Shown here one piece after another: positions 8,746 through 16,658 of a stretch of DNA of 64,000 nucleotides; within the stretch, counting starts at the first letter, position 1; each line of letters begins with the position of its first letter. This DNA is from Kineothrix alysoides (GTDB taxonomy: Bacteria; Bacillota; Clostridia; Lachnospirales; Lachnospiraceae). The position numbers were made by a program, and so were the translations under genes. The stretch spans positions 2,170,001 through 2,234,000 of the forward strand of contig NZ_JPNB01000001.1 in the NCBI RefSeq assembly GCF_000732725.1. Direction: 5' to 3'. The notes under the pieces are model-generated. The model searched no databases, was not told where the DNA came from, and worked only from the letters and a program-made list of their open reading frames with translations.

Positions 8746-9228
8746 TTAAGCATTCTCTTTCATACTGGTTGCCCTCTCAGCGATATTCTTGCTGAAATTG
8801 ATAACATCGTGGTCATAGCTTTCATTCATCAGTTTAGACTGAATGAGAAAGTCTGCGGTCGCTCTGTTATTAGCTATCGGTATATCGTACACTTGGGCGA
8901 TCCTGAGCAAAGCCTTGACATCAGGATCATGAGGCGCTGCTGTCAGCGGGTCTGAGAAAAATATTACAAAATCAATTCTTCCCTCTACAATCTTCGCTCC
9001 TATCTGTTGGTCTCCGCCCAACGGGCCGCTGTTATATCCCCTTACAGGAAGTCCGGTGCTGTCCGTGATCATATGAGCCGTCGTACCCGTTCCGCAAAGG
9101 AAGTGGCCTTTTAATATCTCCCTGTTATCCTGACACCATTTGATCAAATCAGCCTTTTTGGCATCATGAGCAATCAGTGCAATATTCTTCTGTTTCCCAA
9201 TTGTAAGTGTGATAAAGTCTTTGTCCAT
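8746..9228 (-). CDS. mgsA: Methylglyoxal synthase
   Basis: A 160-residue cytoplasmic enzyme converting dihydroxyacetone phosphate to methylglyoxal and phosphate, an overflow bypass of lower glycolysis. The family block is complete: ALIAHDAKKADLI near the start, phosphate-binding GTGTTAH, the catalytic Asp in GPLGGDQQIGAKI, and DPLTAAPHDPDVKALLRI. Length matches the family (about 130-155) with a short C-terminal tail. Single gene with its own terminator. Confidence 0.96.
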   Translation of the reverse strand: MDKDFITLTIGKQKNIALIAHDAKKADLIKWCQDNREILKGHFLCGTGTTAHMITDSTGLPVRGYNSGPLGGDQQIGAKIVEGRIDFVIFFSDPLTAAPHDPDVKALLRIAQVYDIPIANNRATADFLIQSKLMNESYDHDVINFSKNIAERATSMKENA

Positions 9229-9300
9229 GCAGTTCGTTTCTCCTTACGTTACGTATAATTTTAAGCATTTGTAAGTATCAAAAATATTTTTGAACTTTTA

Positions 9301-9325
9301 GGCTGCGTTTTTTCCGCAGCCTTTC
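9301..9325 (+). terminator. Small hairpin between mgsA and the MFS gene
   Basis: GGCTGCG / CGCAGCC with a T-rich loop, followed by TTTC on the plus strand. It looks like a terminator for plus-strand or read-through transcription, but no plus-strand gene ends here. Its use is uncertain. Confidence 0.4.
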
Positions 9326-9483
9326 AATTTATATTATAACAGACTTTTTAAGTTTTTTCATTTAATTCTGAAACCTAATGAAATATTTAAATTACTCTTC
9401 CTTTACTCTGTGAACAGTAACGGCTCTTCCTCCTTCTGATACCGTAAGGTGCTTTTTGTGAACATAGGTTCATATGTAAGGAC

Positions 9484-10722
9484 TCATAGACTTTTAAATA
9501 CCTTTTTGGTCCCGATTGCAATTGCGAGAGCTATTATTCCTGCAAATAACACTACCACATACTCAAATCCCCGGAAGTTTTCAAAAAGAATACCATAGAT
9601 AGCGCTTCCTATGGGCTGTGCACACATGGAAATCATAAGAATTACCGCAATGACCTTGCCAACGAGATCAGGCGGCGTTTCTGCCTGAACGAAGGTAAGC
9701 ATCTGCACGGTGAACATAGTCGAAATTGCCATAAGGAGAAAACAGCAGGAACTTATCACGATGTAATTTATCATATCTGAGGAGCAAACCGCCAGAGTTA
9801 TTCCTATGGGAAAAACACAGACGGCACATGCAAGCAGCAAATTTCCAGCCTTTTTGACAGCAAGCCTTTTGGAAAGAATTCCTGTCAGGACTCCTCCTGC
9901 AATTCCTCCGGCCGCCAGTGCTCCCTCTGCAAACCCGTAAAGCCTATTCGCTTGCACCGGAGAAAAGTTAAGTACCTCAGTAATCAGATAAGGCAAACCT
10001 ACAACAATCATTGCCGACATAAACAGATTGATTGCGCAGACTACAAGCAGAACCTTACCGATAATAGGCTTTTCTTTTCGGATAAAGGAAAGGCTCTCAG
10101 AAAAATCACATCCCGCAGTTTTCCATATATTTTCCCCATCTCTCCTTTTTTCAAAAGGAATCACAATGAAAAGCTCCATAATCGCTGACAGCAGGAAGCA
10201 GAAAAAGCAAAGAAAAAGTACCGTCTTCAACCCATATAAGCTATATAAAATCCCTCCGAGTACAGGTCCCAATAGCCCCGAAAGGGAGCTAACGGAATTT
10301 ATAACAGCATTTGCAGCCATGAGTTTATCCTTATTCACTAATGCCGGGATGCTAGCTTGAACCGACGGCTGATAAAATCCGGCAATGCCGTATAGGAGCA
10401 TAAGCATACCCCCAATCAGAAGGATGATATTCGCTCCGCCCATGCACAAATAAAATATCAATATGAGGGCCGAAGTAAGAAAGTCCAATATAACCATAAC
10501 ATTTCGTTTATTCACCCGATCCGCGATGATGCCTCCTGCTGGTGAGAGAAGAATTGCCGGGATAAAGGCGCAAGCGGTAACAGCTCCGTAAAGTGTGCAA
10601 GATCCGGTTCGATTCAACAGATACAAAGGCAAAGCGAACCTGAGCGCCGCATTTCCGAACAGGGAAATAATCTGCCCCGCTATTACTAAAGTAAAATCCT
10701 TAGAAAATAATTTTTGATTCAT
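9484..10722 (-). CDS. MFS transporter, drug-efflux type
   Basis: A 412-residue protein with twelve predicted membrane helices of the MFS_3/macrolide-efflux type. Landmarks are the N-terminal LVIAGQIISLFGNAALRFALPLYLL and the loop 2-3 motif GGIIADRVNKRNVMV (motif A). It should export a hydrophobic or amphipathic compound. It lies directly downstream of a same-strand TetR regulator and is preceded by a 7-3-7 palindrome matching those in front of that regulator. It is paralogous to the MFS protein at 26331-27587. Substrate unknown. Confidence 0.9.
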   Translation of the reverse strand: MNQKLFSKDFTLVIAGQIISLFGNAALRFALPLYLLNRTGSCTLYGAVTACAFIPAILLSPAGGIIADRVNKRNVMVILDFLTSALILIFYLCMGGANIILLIGGMLMLLYGIAGFYQPSVQASIPALVNKDKLMAANAVINSVSSLSGLLGPVLGGILYSLYGLKTVLFLCFFCFLLSAIMELFIVIPFEKRRDGENIWKTAGCDFSESLSFIRKEKPIIGKVLLVVCAINLFMSAMIVVGLPYLITEVLNFSPVQANRLYGFAEGALAAGGIAGGVLTGILSKRLAVKKAGNLLLACAVCVFPIGITLAVCSSDMINYIVISSCCFLLMAISTMFTVQMLTFVQAETPPDLVGKVIAVILMISMCAQPIGSAIYGILFENFRGFEYVVVLFAGIIALAIAIGTKKVFKSL

Positions 10723-10741
10723 AATTTCAATCTCCTTTTTA

Positions 10742-10758
10742 ATACCAAACGTTGGTAT
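10742..10758. promoter_or_regulatory. TetR operator before the MFS gene
   Basis: ATACCAA-ACG-TTGGTAT, a perfect 7+7 inverted repeat 20 bp before the MFS start. The half-site TTGGTAT recurs in the operators at 11533-11572, so the same TetR protein should bind both places. Confidence 0.75.
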
Positions 10759-10827
10759 GTATTATCTCAAAAATAAGAAAAGCGCATATGAAAGGCTTTT
10801 CCCATTAATTTAAGCTTATATACTATT

Positions 10828-11481
10828 CTATTTACGATTCTGATAAATCAGCGCCAGCTCCTGCATCCGATTTATCATCTCCTCATCCAAAACATCCAGA
10901 CCGAAGCCGCGCAGCATTTGGTCAAACACCATAAGCTTCCTATAACATTCCTCGGGCGTATTGTTAAAAATCATAGGATTAAGCCAGAAATTAGCGACCA
11001 GCACGATCAGTTCGGAAAGCTCCGCAGGATATTGCGTCTGAATCGAACCGTCCGCTATCCCCTGCTCAACGACTGGCCGGATATATAAAGGAACCGTTTC
11101 ATCTATCGTGTCGCGAAGCATTATAAACATAAATCTGGAATTCTCACCCAGACTGGGAGCCGCCGCAAACATATCGCTCTGTACCGGACGCAGGACGGAT
11201 TCTTTAAAAATAGTTTTCAGCTTTTCTCTTCCGTTCATATCCGAACGGTCGCGAATAGCTGCTAACATCCGATTGGAATCCGCAGTCATTCTATCCGCGG
11301 CAGCAATCAGAATCTCTTCCTTCGATTTAAAATGATGATAGATTGCCCCTTTGCTAAGGCCGCCCAGATGATCGATAATATCTTGTATGGAAGTATGCTC
11401 ATAGCCCTTCTCCATAAATAAACGAAAGGAAACGTCCAGTATCAGATTAATCGTCTCCTCAGGATACTTGTTTCTCGCCAT
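10828..11481 (-). CDS. TetR family regulator
   Basis: A 217-residue repressor with an N-terminal helix-turn-helix (TSIQDIIDHLGGLSKGAIYHHFKSKEEIL, residues 27-55) and a variable ligand-binding C-terminal domain. It is transcribed just before the MFS exporter, and CATAC-N5-GTATG operators lie upstream of it, so it probably represses itself and the exporter until a toxic substrate binds. Confidence 0.93.
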   Translation of the reverse strand: MARNKYPEETINLILDVSFRLFMEKGYEHTSIQDIIDHLGGLSKGAIYHHFKSKEEILIAAADRMTADSNRMLAAIRDRSDMNGREKLKTIFKESVLRPVQSDMFAAAPSLGENSRFMFIMLRDTIDETVPLYIRPVVEQGIADGSIQTQYPAELSELIVLVANFWLNPMIFNNTPEECYRKLMVFDQMLRGFGLDVLDEEMINRMQELALIYQNRK

Positions 11482-11532
11482 TTCATCTCACCTCATAAAT
11501 TTGCCGTATTAAAACATACCAATAGCACAAAA

Positions 11533-11572
11533 CATACTTATGGTATGTTTACTTTATCATACTGTTGGTATG
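11533..11572. promoter_or_regulatory. Tandem TetR operators
   Basis: Two copies of CATAC-N5-GTATG (11533-11547 and 11558-11572) have centres 25 bp apart, 50-90 bp upstream of the TetR start. A further half-site CATACC lies at 11515-11520. Tandem sites suggest cooperative binding over the regulator's own promoter. Confidence 0.75.
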
Positions 11573-11618
11573 TTTTCAAGCAATTATTTTATTTATTTCA
11601 AATAGAACGAAATCAATC

Positions 11619-11885
11619 TTATTCTTCCGTCAATGCAATCTCAAAGTCAAAAGGAAATTCCTCAGCCGTACGGTTGGTAAAATCCACCCTGAATCCCCTC
11701 TCGTCCTTATGAAAAAATCCTGAGACAGGTTCTATCCTCACATAGCACATATTTTCATCCGCTTCATTATTGTGCCTGAAATACCAGCTTTTAAATACCT
11801 CTGTTAACTTCTCCCTGATTTCGGAGTTTTCCGGCTTTAGAGGATGTCCGATATCATAAGCCTTGACTTTGCGGCAACCCCGATG
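11619..11885 (-). pseudogene. Coding-like remnant directly after the GNAT stop codon
   Basis: An open frame of 88 codons continues in the same frame as the upstream GNAT gene, immediately past its TAA stop. The translation reads like real protein (KAYDIGHPLKPENSEIREK, CYVRIEPVSGFFHKDERG, EEFPFDFEIALTEE) and ends in a proper stop. It has no usable start or ribosome site in its first half, so it looks like the C-terminal end of a lost gene. The VRIEP...GFFHKD...RVDF pattern faintly recalls FMN-binding split-barrel proteins, but I do not recognise the family with confidence. Confidence 0.5.
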
Positions 11886-12305
11886 TTAAAGCGGTTTCAT
11901 CATAAACATTTCCATTGTCTCCGCAAATGGCTCGAAATCTTTTATCAGACATCCGCAATCCTTGTAACCCAGCTTGCGATAAAAATGCTGGGAGCTTTCT
12001 TCCACCATCGTGGATGTCATAACCAGCTTATGATCCAATTTTCGCATCTCTGACTCCCATAACAGCATAGCGGCTCTCCCGATTCCTCTTTTGTGAAATC
12101 CCGGATCTATATAAATCAAATTCAAAAAAGGTATCAAATCCCAGAATAAATTGTATCTGATTATTCCGAAACATTTCTTGTCCTCTTCGATAATATAGCA
12201 CTGATTCTGCAAAATTTTATTTGAATATTCCTTTTTGCTCAAGTGCTTATCCAGTTCGAACCAGTAACGCTCATCCCCGGCGCTCGCATATCGTATCTCA
12301 ATCAT
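11886..12305 (-). CDS. GNAT family N-acetyltransferase
   Basis: A 139-residue single-domain acetyltransferase. The acetyl-CoA pyrophosphate loop is visible as DPGFHKRGIGRAAMLLWE (about residues 72-90), preceded by the beta strand LNLIYI and followed by MVEESSQHFYRKLGYKD, the usual C-terminal motif. It should acetylate an amine of a small molecule or peptide; the substrate is unknown. It is third in a minus-strand run after the carbamoyltransferase-like and YoaP-like genes, 66 bp from the latter. Confidence 0.88.
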   Translation of the reverse strand: MIEIRYASAGDERYWFELDKHLSKKEYSNKILQNQCYIIEEDKKCFGIIRYNLFWDLIPFLNLIYIDPGFHKRGIGRAAMLLWESEMRKLDHKLVMTSTMVEESSQHFYRKLGYKDCGCLIKDFEPFAETMEMFMMKPL

Positions 12306-12371
12306 TTCTTTCCCCCTCCTTTACCGCTTTTCCCAAAAGTCAAAGCCCTCCTGTGATATCCATCCGATTCC

Positions 12372-13127
12372 TTAACCGCCCAATTCTGCGGCAATCGCCA
12401 GAAATCTTTTTTCTGACAATATCTCGTTTGTTATATATTTCCCATCATAAAACAGCGCGTAATTTGTCCATGCTGCCGGAGCGTTCCTGGCCGCTTCTGC
12501 GTTATCGATAAAATTGCTGTGGAAGGGCAGGCCCATATCCCTGGCTTTTTCCTCAATTAGCGGTACATATTTTGCGGTATACGGACAGCCGGCGGTATAA
12601 TACAGCGAGAAACCTTTCTCTTCTGTATGCGGTTGTTTCACCTGCTCTTTGAACTTCGGTACGGGAGCATTCTTCTCAAGCGGGAGATATAACAGTGTGA
12701 AATATGGCTCGGCCGTATCTGCTGTTAGAAATCCTTTGTAAGCGAGATACTTCGGATCAGAAAGAAAAGACATTTTCTTCGTCGATGAGATGGTGCAAAT
12801 ACCTCTTTTTCCCTTTTCCATGCTATCACTGATACAAGCGCCCAGCAGCTCATTGGAGTAACCGTGCCCCTTAAAGCTCCCGGATACCCAAAAGCAGTTA
12901 ATATACATATACTCCTGCGCCTCTATGGGAACCCATGCGTATTCCGAAGGTATGTATTCGATGAAGCACTTTCCCCGCTCCGCGCTTTTTAAAAATACCA
13001 GTCCCTCGGCGAGCCTATCGGAAATCCACGCCTTTTTCGCCATAGTCTGCGGATCCTTATTATTCGTCATTGCGCAGCAGATGTGCTCATTCTCAAGATT
13101 TTCAGGTGTCAGTTTTATATAATTCAT
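12372..13127 (-). CDS. GNAT acetyltransferase with C-terminal YoaP/thioredoxin-like domain
   Basis: A 251-residue protein like the YoaP family: residues 1-150 form a GNAT fold (SGSFKGHGYSNELLGACI holds the acetyl-CoA loop), and the rest is a thioredoxin-like domain opening with YYTAGCPYTAKYVP, where one cysteine stands in place of a CxxC pair. The start at MNYIKL has AAGGAG five bases upstream; the longer frame lacks this. The gene begins 21 bp after the carbamoyltransferase-like gene, so they are probably co-translated. Substrate unknown; the YoaP part suggests handling of a thiol or disulfide. Confidence 0.85.
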   Translation of the reverse strand: MNYIKLTPENLENEHICCAMTNNKDPQTMAKKAWISDRLAEGLVFLKSAERGKCFIEYIPSEYAWVPIEAQEYMYINCFWVSGSFKGHGYSNELLGACISDSMEKGKRGICTISSTKKMSFLSDPKYLAYKGFLTADTAEPYFTLLYLPLEKNAPVPKFKEQVKQPHTEEKGFSLYYTAGCPYTAKYVPLIEEKARDMGLPFHSNFIDNAEAARNAPAAWTNYALFYDGKYITNEILSEKRFLAIAAELGG

Positions 13128-13148
13128 AGCTACTCCTTCTTCACCCAT

Positions 13149-13979
13149 TCAGTGAGATAAACAATAAATTATAATTGCCTGCTGCACAACAAGCAGACTT
13201 TTTTTGAACTCATAGCCCGGAAAGTATTCGGACTCAATCACATCCCCGGATACCTCTTCGCCGCGGTAAAACGGAGGGCAGGGATTGAGGATCGCACCGG
13301 GATTCGCTCTGTCCATCATCTCTTTTGTAATCCGATACCCTTTAAAATCAGCCAATGCGCCTTCCTGTATTGAATCCGTGCATATGATATCCCTGCCCTC
13401 CACAGCATCCCGTAACTCACCGAAAACATCTGTGCCGTCCATCTCATAGCCCTTAGGACAGCACTGGGCAAACCGAAATCCCATAACTTCGGCAGCCTCC
13501 TTCCATGCCAAACCGATATTGCCGCTTCCTCCGCAGAATAAATAACTGTCATTCAGAAAATCTTTGCGAAGTTTTGACAGAGTGTACAAATCTGATATGA
13601 TTTCGCAAGGGTGATTTTGATCCGTCATCGCATTGATTACGGGTACTCCGGAGAATATTTGCATCTTTTCCATGAGGGAAATGTCCTTATGCCTTACAAC
13701 AATCACGTCACACCAGTTGTTCAGATATCCTATTATGTCTTTTATCTCCTCTTTTTTATCCAGCGTTTGCGGGGGAAACAGTATCGTCTGCCCGCCCAGC
13801 AAATATATCCCCTTTTCGAAGGTGACCCTTGTCCGGATACTCGCTTCCGGAAAAAACATGACGGCTGTTTTCCCCTTTAAAAAATCCTTATATTTCCCGG
13901 CTTGAATAGCGTCGGCAATATCAAATATTTCAAAAATATCCTTTTTCGTATAATCCGTTATCCGAAGAAAGCTTCTCAT
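13149..13979 (-). CDS. Aspartate/ornithine carbamoyltransferase family protein, atypical
   Basis: A 276-residue member of the ATCase/OTCase fold, shorter than true OTCases (about 310-335). The carbamoyl-phosphate motif is SIRTRVTFEK (Ser-x-Arg-Thr-Arg, near residue 49), and the second motif is NHPCEIISDLYTL where OTCases have HPxQ. The amino-acid-binding loop reads NPCPPFYRGEEV, not the HCLP of OTCase nor a perfect HPGP of ATCase. It therefore probably carbamoylates a different amine. No arginine or pyrimidine genes are nearby; the neighbours are acetyltransferases. First gene of a short operon with the YoaP-like and GNAT genes. Confidence 0.85.
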   Translation of the reverse strand: MRSFLRITDYTKKDIFEIFDIADAIQAGKYKDFLKGKTAVMFFPEASIRTRVTFEKGIYLLGGQTILFPPQTLDKKEEIKDIIGYLNNWCDVIVVRHKDISLMEKMQIFSGVPVINAMTDQNHPCEIISDLYTLSKLRKDFLNDSYLFCGGSGNIGLAWKEAAEVMGFRFAQCCPKGYEMDGTDVFGELRDAVEGRDIICTDSIQEGALADFKGYRITKEMMDRANPGAILNPCPPFYRGEEVSGDVIESEYFPGYEFKKSLLVVQQAIIIYCLSH

Positions 13980-14008
13980 TTTTATCCCCCTGCAAGAGTC
14001 TGTTGCCC

Positions 14009-15178
14009 CTATACATATTCTTCTATCCCGTATTTGCTTATTTTTATCTTTTTCACATATATTTCCTTGAGCCTGGAAAGAGCATTGTAATGGGCCGTTG
14101 CCGCATGCCGCTTCAACTCATGCTGATTCGTCCACATCTCCATCAGGCACATATCATCTGATGAATCCAATGGATAATAAAAATCATATTTAATATTTCC
14201 CGGTTCTTGTCTGGAAGCCGTTGTTATTTTTTCTTCCTGAAGCTTTCTGTAAAATTCCTCTCTTTTTCCGGTTTGAATGGTATACCTTACATTTACGAGG
14301 ACATATTTGCGTATCGAAAGAAGAGCAGCCCCATAATTCTCCGCCTTAGTTACTGCAAAATATTTGCCGAAGGAGACCGTCCACATATCCATTTCTTCAT
14401 CCATTCCGTCATCCTTCTCCGCTATATCGTTCATAATAAAAGAAACGAATCTGCATGAGGTTCCCGCTATCTCAGGAAGGAGATAAGATACACCCCATTC
14501 TGCATCTTCCTTGTCATCCACAAATCCATTTCTTGCATCTACAATAAAATTACTGCCCTCATACTTTGCCAAAAGGCTTGCCGCAAACATAGTAGGGCGT
14601 CTGTAATCCTCCAGATGACAATACTTTTTCCACCTGAGCAAAACCACATGATCCTCAGGAATATATTTTACATTGCAATATTCCGAATCAAACTCCTCCT
14701 GCGCAACCGCAATTTCCATGAATCCCACCGTAAAAGGCAAATGAGGAAAAAGCTTCGTTCCTGTATGTACGAACCCATTCTGGATATACCAGTTTTTTAA
14801 ACGAGTGTTTTCCTCTATGATTCCGATAACGATTTTATTTCCCTCGAGGGTTTTTACCATATCATAACAAAATTCTACAAGCTGCTTTCCGTACCCTTTG
14901 TGCCTATATGCCGGCAATACCGTCAATTTAGCCAACTCATAGCTTCCATTATCCTTTGCTTCCAGCTGTGCAAAACCGACAATCTTATCCCCTTCGCATG
15001 TTGCAAACATTTTATTTCCTTTTTTGTAATCGTTGTCCAATCTTTCATATGGCATAAAAGCCCCGTTTGTCGGACAATTATCCGTGGTAAGCCCGAATTC
15101 GTCCGCAACTGTCATCGAACTGTCCCTAATTACGGCAAGACATTCCATTAAATCCTTTTCTTCTACCGATCTTATCAT
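14009..15178 (-). CDS. GNAT acetyltransferase fused to a middle domain and an ABM-like monooxygenase domain
   Basis: A 389-residue three-part protein. Residues 1-165 are a GNAT domain (acetyl-CoA loop VLPAYRHKGYGKQLVEFC). Residues about 165-290 form a domain I do not recognise (HVVLLRWKKYCHLEDYRRP, VDARNGFVDD). Residues about 295-375 look like an antibiotic-biosynthesis-monooxygenase (ABM) dimeric ferredoxin-like domain (VLVNVRYTIQTGKREEFYRK ... MWTNQHELKRH). The ATG at MIRSVEE is preceded by AGGAGGAG, so the longer GTG start is not used. It follows the HAD-like gene by about 20 bp. Function unknown. Confidence 0.8.
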   Translation of the reverse strand: MIRSVEEKDLMECLAVIRDSSMTVADEFGLTTDNCPTNGAFMPYERLDNDYKKGNKMFATCEGDKIVGFAQLEAKDNGSYELAKLTVLPAYRHKGYGKQLVEFCYDMVKTLEGNKIVIGIIEENTRLKNWYIQNGFVHTGTKLFPHLPFTVGFMEIAVAQEEFDSEYCNVKYIPEDHVVLLRWKKYCHLEDYRRPTMFAASLLAKYEGSNFIVDARNGFVDDKEDAEWGVSYLLPEIAGTSCRFVSFIMNDIAEKDDGMDEEMDMWTVSFGKYFAVTKAENYGAALLSIRKYVLVNVRYTIQTGKREEFYRKLQEEKITTASRQEPGNIKYDFYYPLDSSDDMCLMEMWTNQHELKRHAATAHYNALSRLKEIYVKKIKISKYGIEEYV

Positions 15179-15201
15179 TCTACTTCTCCTCCTGCTCCTC
15201 A

Positions 15202-15636
15202 CTATTGTAAATTTACTAATTTATCGATACCGTCGATACCGGAAAATTCCTCTACTATAATAGATTCAATATGTTCTTTTAATGCTTTATTTACGCTTGT
15301 AATACACCAATTTTTTTCACCGCCTATACTTTTACAATCGTCTTCAATTAAAATATCCGGCCTTATTCGTTCTACCAAATCGGCGTACTCTTCTTTTCTC
15401 CCTCTGCATAAAATTTCCGTATATTTTATCCCATGGAAATCCATGACTCTTTTTATAAATAAATATCTTTTCTTCTTAACATAAGAACATAAGTAAATTT
15501 CATTTCCCTTATCATATAAATCATTTATTATTTGCTCCGCCTTCCCTATTGGTGCATATCCACGCTTGGAAAACAGGAACAACACGGGCTTTGTATAAAA
15601 GGTCGTACCCTCGATAAAAATCATTATTTTCTTCAA
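15202..15636 (-). CDS. HAD-like small protein
   Basis: A protein of about 144 residues resembling 5'-nucleotidase/HAD-fold proteins: a hydrophobic first strand (KIMIFIEGTTFY), a second strand with Ser (IYLCSYVKKKRYLFIK) and a late acidic motif PDILIEDDCKSIGG that fits HAD motif IV. The motif I aspartates (DxD) are replaced by EGT, so phosphatase activity is doubtful. The start is probably TTG at 15636 behind GGGAGAAGGG; ATG codons lie slightly downstream. It is transcribed with the GNAT-ABM gene and follows a truncated phosphoesterase fragment. Confidence 0.6.
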   Translation of the reverse strand: MKKIMIFIEGTTFYTKPVLFLFSKRGYAPIGKAEQIINDLYDKGNEIYLCSYVKKKRYLFIKRVMDFHGIKYTEILCRGRKEEYADLVERIRPDILIEDDCKSIGGEKNWCITSVNKALKEHIESIIVEEFSGIDGIDKLVNLQ

Positions 15637-15664
15637 CCCTTCTCCCTCCACTCATTATGGCATA

Positions 15665-15739
15665 TTATTTCACGTACTTTATACATCTGTCGAGGGCAAT
15701 ATAATTCCCGTGTATATCCGCCAAGACTGCTATATCCAT
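15665..15739 (-). pseudogene. N-terminal stub of a metallophosphoesterase
   Basis: A GGGAG ribosome site and ATG begin 24 codons ending in TAA. The peptide opens MDIAVLADIHGNYIALDRC, the unmistakable start of calcineurin-type metallophosphoesterases with the first metal motif DxHGN. The rest of the gene, including GD and GNHE motifs, is missing; the HAD-like gene begins about 30 bp later. This looks like a deletion remnant, with the promoter and leader possibly now serving the downstream genes. Confidence 0.7.
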
Positions 15740-15882
15740 CGTAATTCTCCCATTTTTTAATAATTTATCACAATCACTCTAAATACTAAATGTTTTTTGC
15801 AAATTAAATATCCATATCCTCTAACATAAACCTTCGTAATCATACATAAACTTCTGCCATATATTTTTCCACTTCTTTATTT

Positions 15883-16353
15883 TTACTTTTCTTCTTTATG
15901 CCCGGCTTCATGCCAAACCATACATTCTTCCGCTCTTACAAATCCGCACTTTTCATATAACGCCTGTCCTGCTTCGGTGGCATCAAGGCTTATTTCTGTA
16001 ATTCCCTTCTGCCTTGCTTCCATCATTAACCATGCCATCATTTTTAAGGCAATTCCCTGCCTTCTATAATCTGCACGGGTATAGACATTCATAATATGAG
16101 CTCTTTTCCCGGTAGGATGATCGAACGTAGGCATCACATTTATATAACAAATGGAGGCACACCCAATGGCCTCACTATCTTCCACTGCCAGTACAGTAGT
16201 TTGGCCGGAGCTTTTAAAATATTCTCTTGTGTTGTTTATAAACTCCTTATCGAAGGGTATGCCGCCGGACAGCCCGTTTACAGCTCTCAGCATCTCTAGC
16301 CTGATATCCATAACCATATCTAAATCGGTATTCACTGCTTTTATCAATTTCAT
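15883..16353 (-). CDS. GNAT family N-acetyltransferase
   Basis: A 156-residue acetyltransferase with the acetyl-CoA loop YTRADYRRQGIALKMMAWLM and the end motif GQALYEKCGFVRAEECMVW. The strand ICYINVMP before the loop and the phrase HIMNVYT fit ribosomal-protein or amine acetyltransferases of this superfamily. The start at MKLIKAV has AGGAGA nine bases upstream. It is monocistronic, downstream of a terminator hairpin. Substrate unknown. Confidence 0.88.
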   Translation of the reverse strand: MKLIKAVNTDLDMVMDIRLEMLRAVNGLSGGIPFDKEFINNTREYFKSSGQTTVLAVEDSEAIGCASICYINVMPTFDHPTGKRAHIMNVYTRADYRRQGIALKMMAWLMMEARQKGITEISLDATEAGQALYEKCGFVRAEECMVWHEAGHKEEK

Positions 16354-16444
16354 TCTGTATAGTCTCCTGTATCTTTCGCTTTGCACACGCAGCTGCGCAT
16401 TCACTGCTTCTGTAAGAGAAGCGCCTTTTCCTCTTATAAAAATG

Positions 16445-16487
16445 CAGAGCTGTCCATCCCTTTATAAAAGGATGATTAACAGCTCTG
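16445..16487 (-). terminator. Terminator hairpin after the permease gene
   Basis: Nested perfect stems (CAGAGCTGT / ACAGCTCTG and CATCC / GGATG). On the minus strand they are followed by CATTTTTATAAG. It would end the DUF362-permease transcript and isolate the GNAT gene at 15883. Confidence 0.7.
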
Positions 16488-16658
16488 TGTCATAAATTTT
16501 GTTCTTTACAGACTTCTCCGCGCAGCAGAACTCCTCCCCTTTTGAGTATCGATTAAAGATAATTTTAGGTAGATGCCGCGCGGTTGTCAACACAATTTTA
16601 AATATTGATTATAATTCGAAAATAGAAATTTTAAATTCCATCTCGTAATCCATGATAT

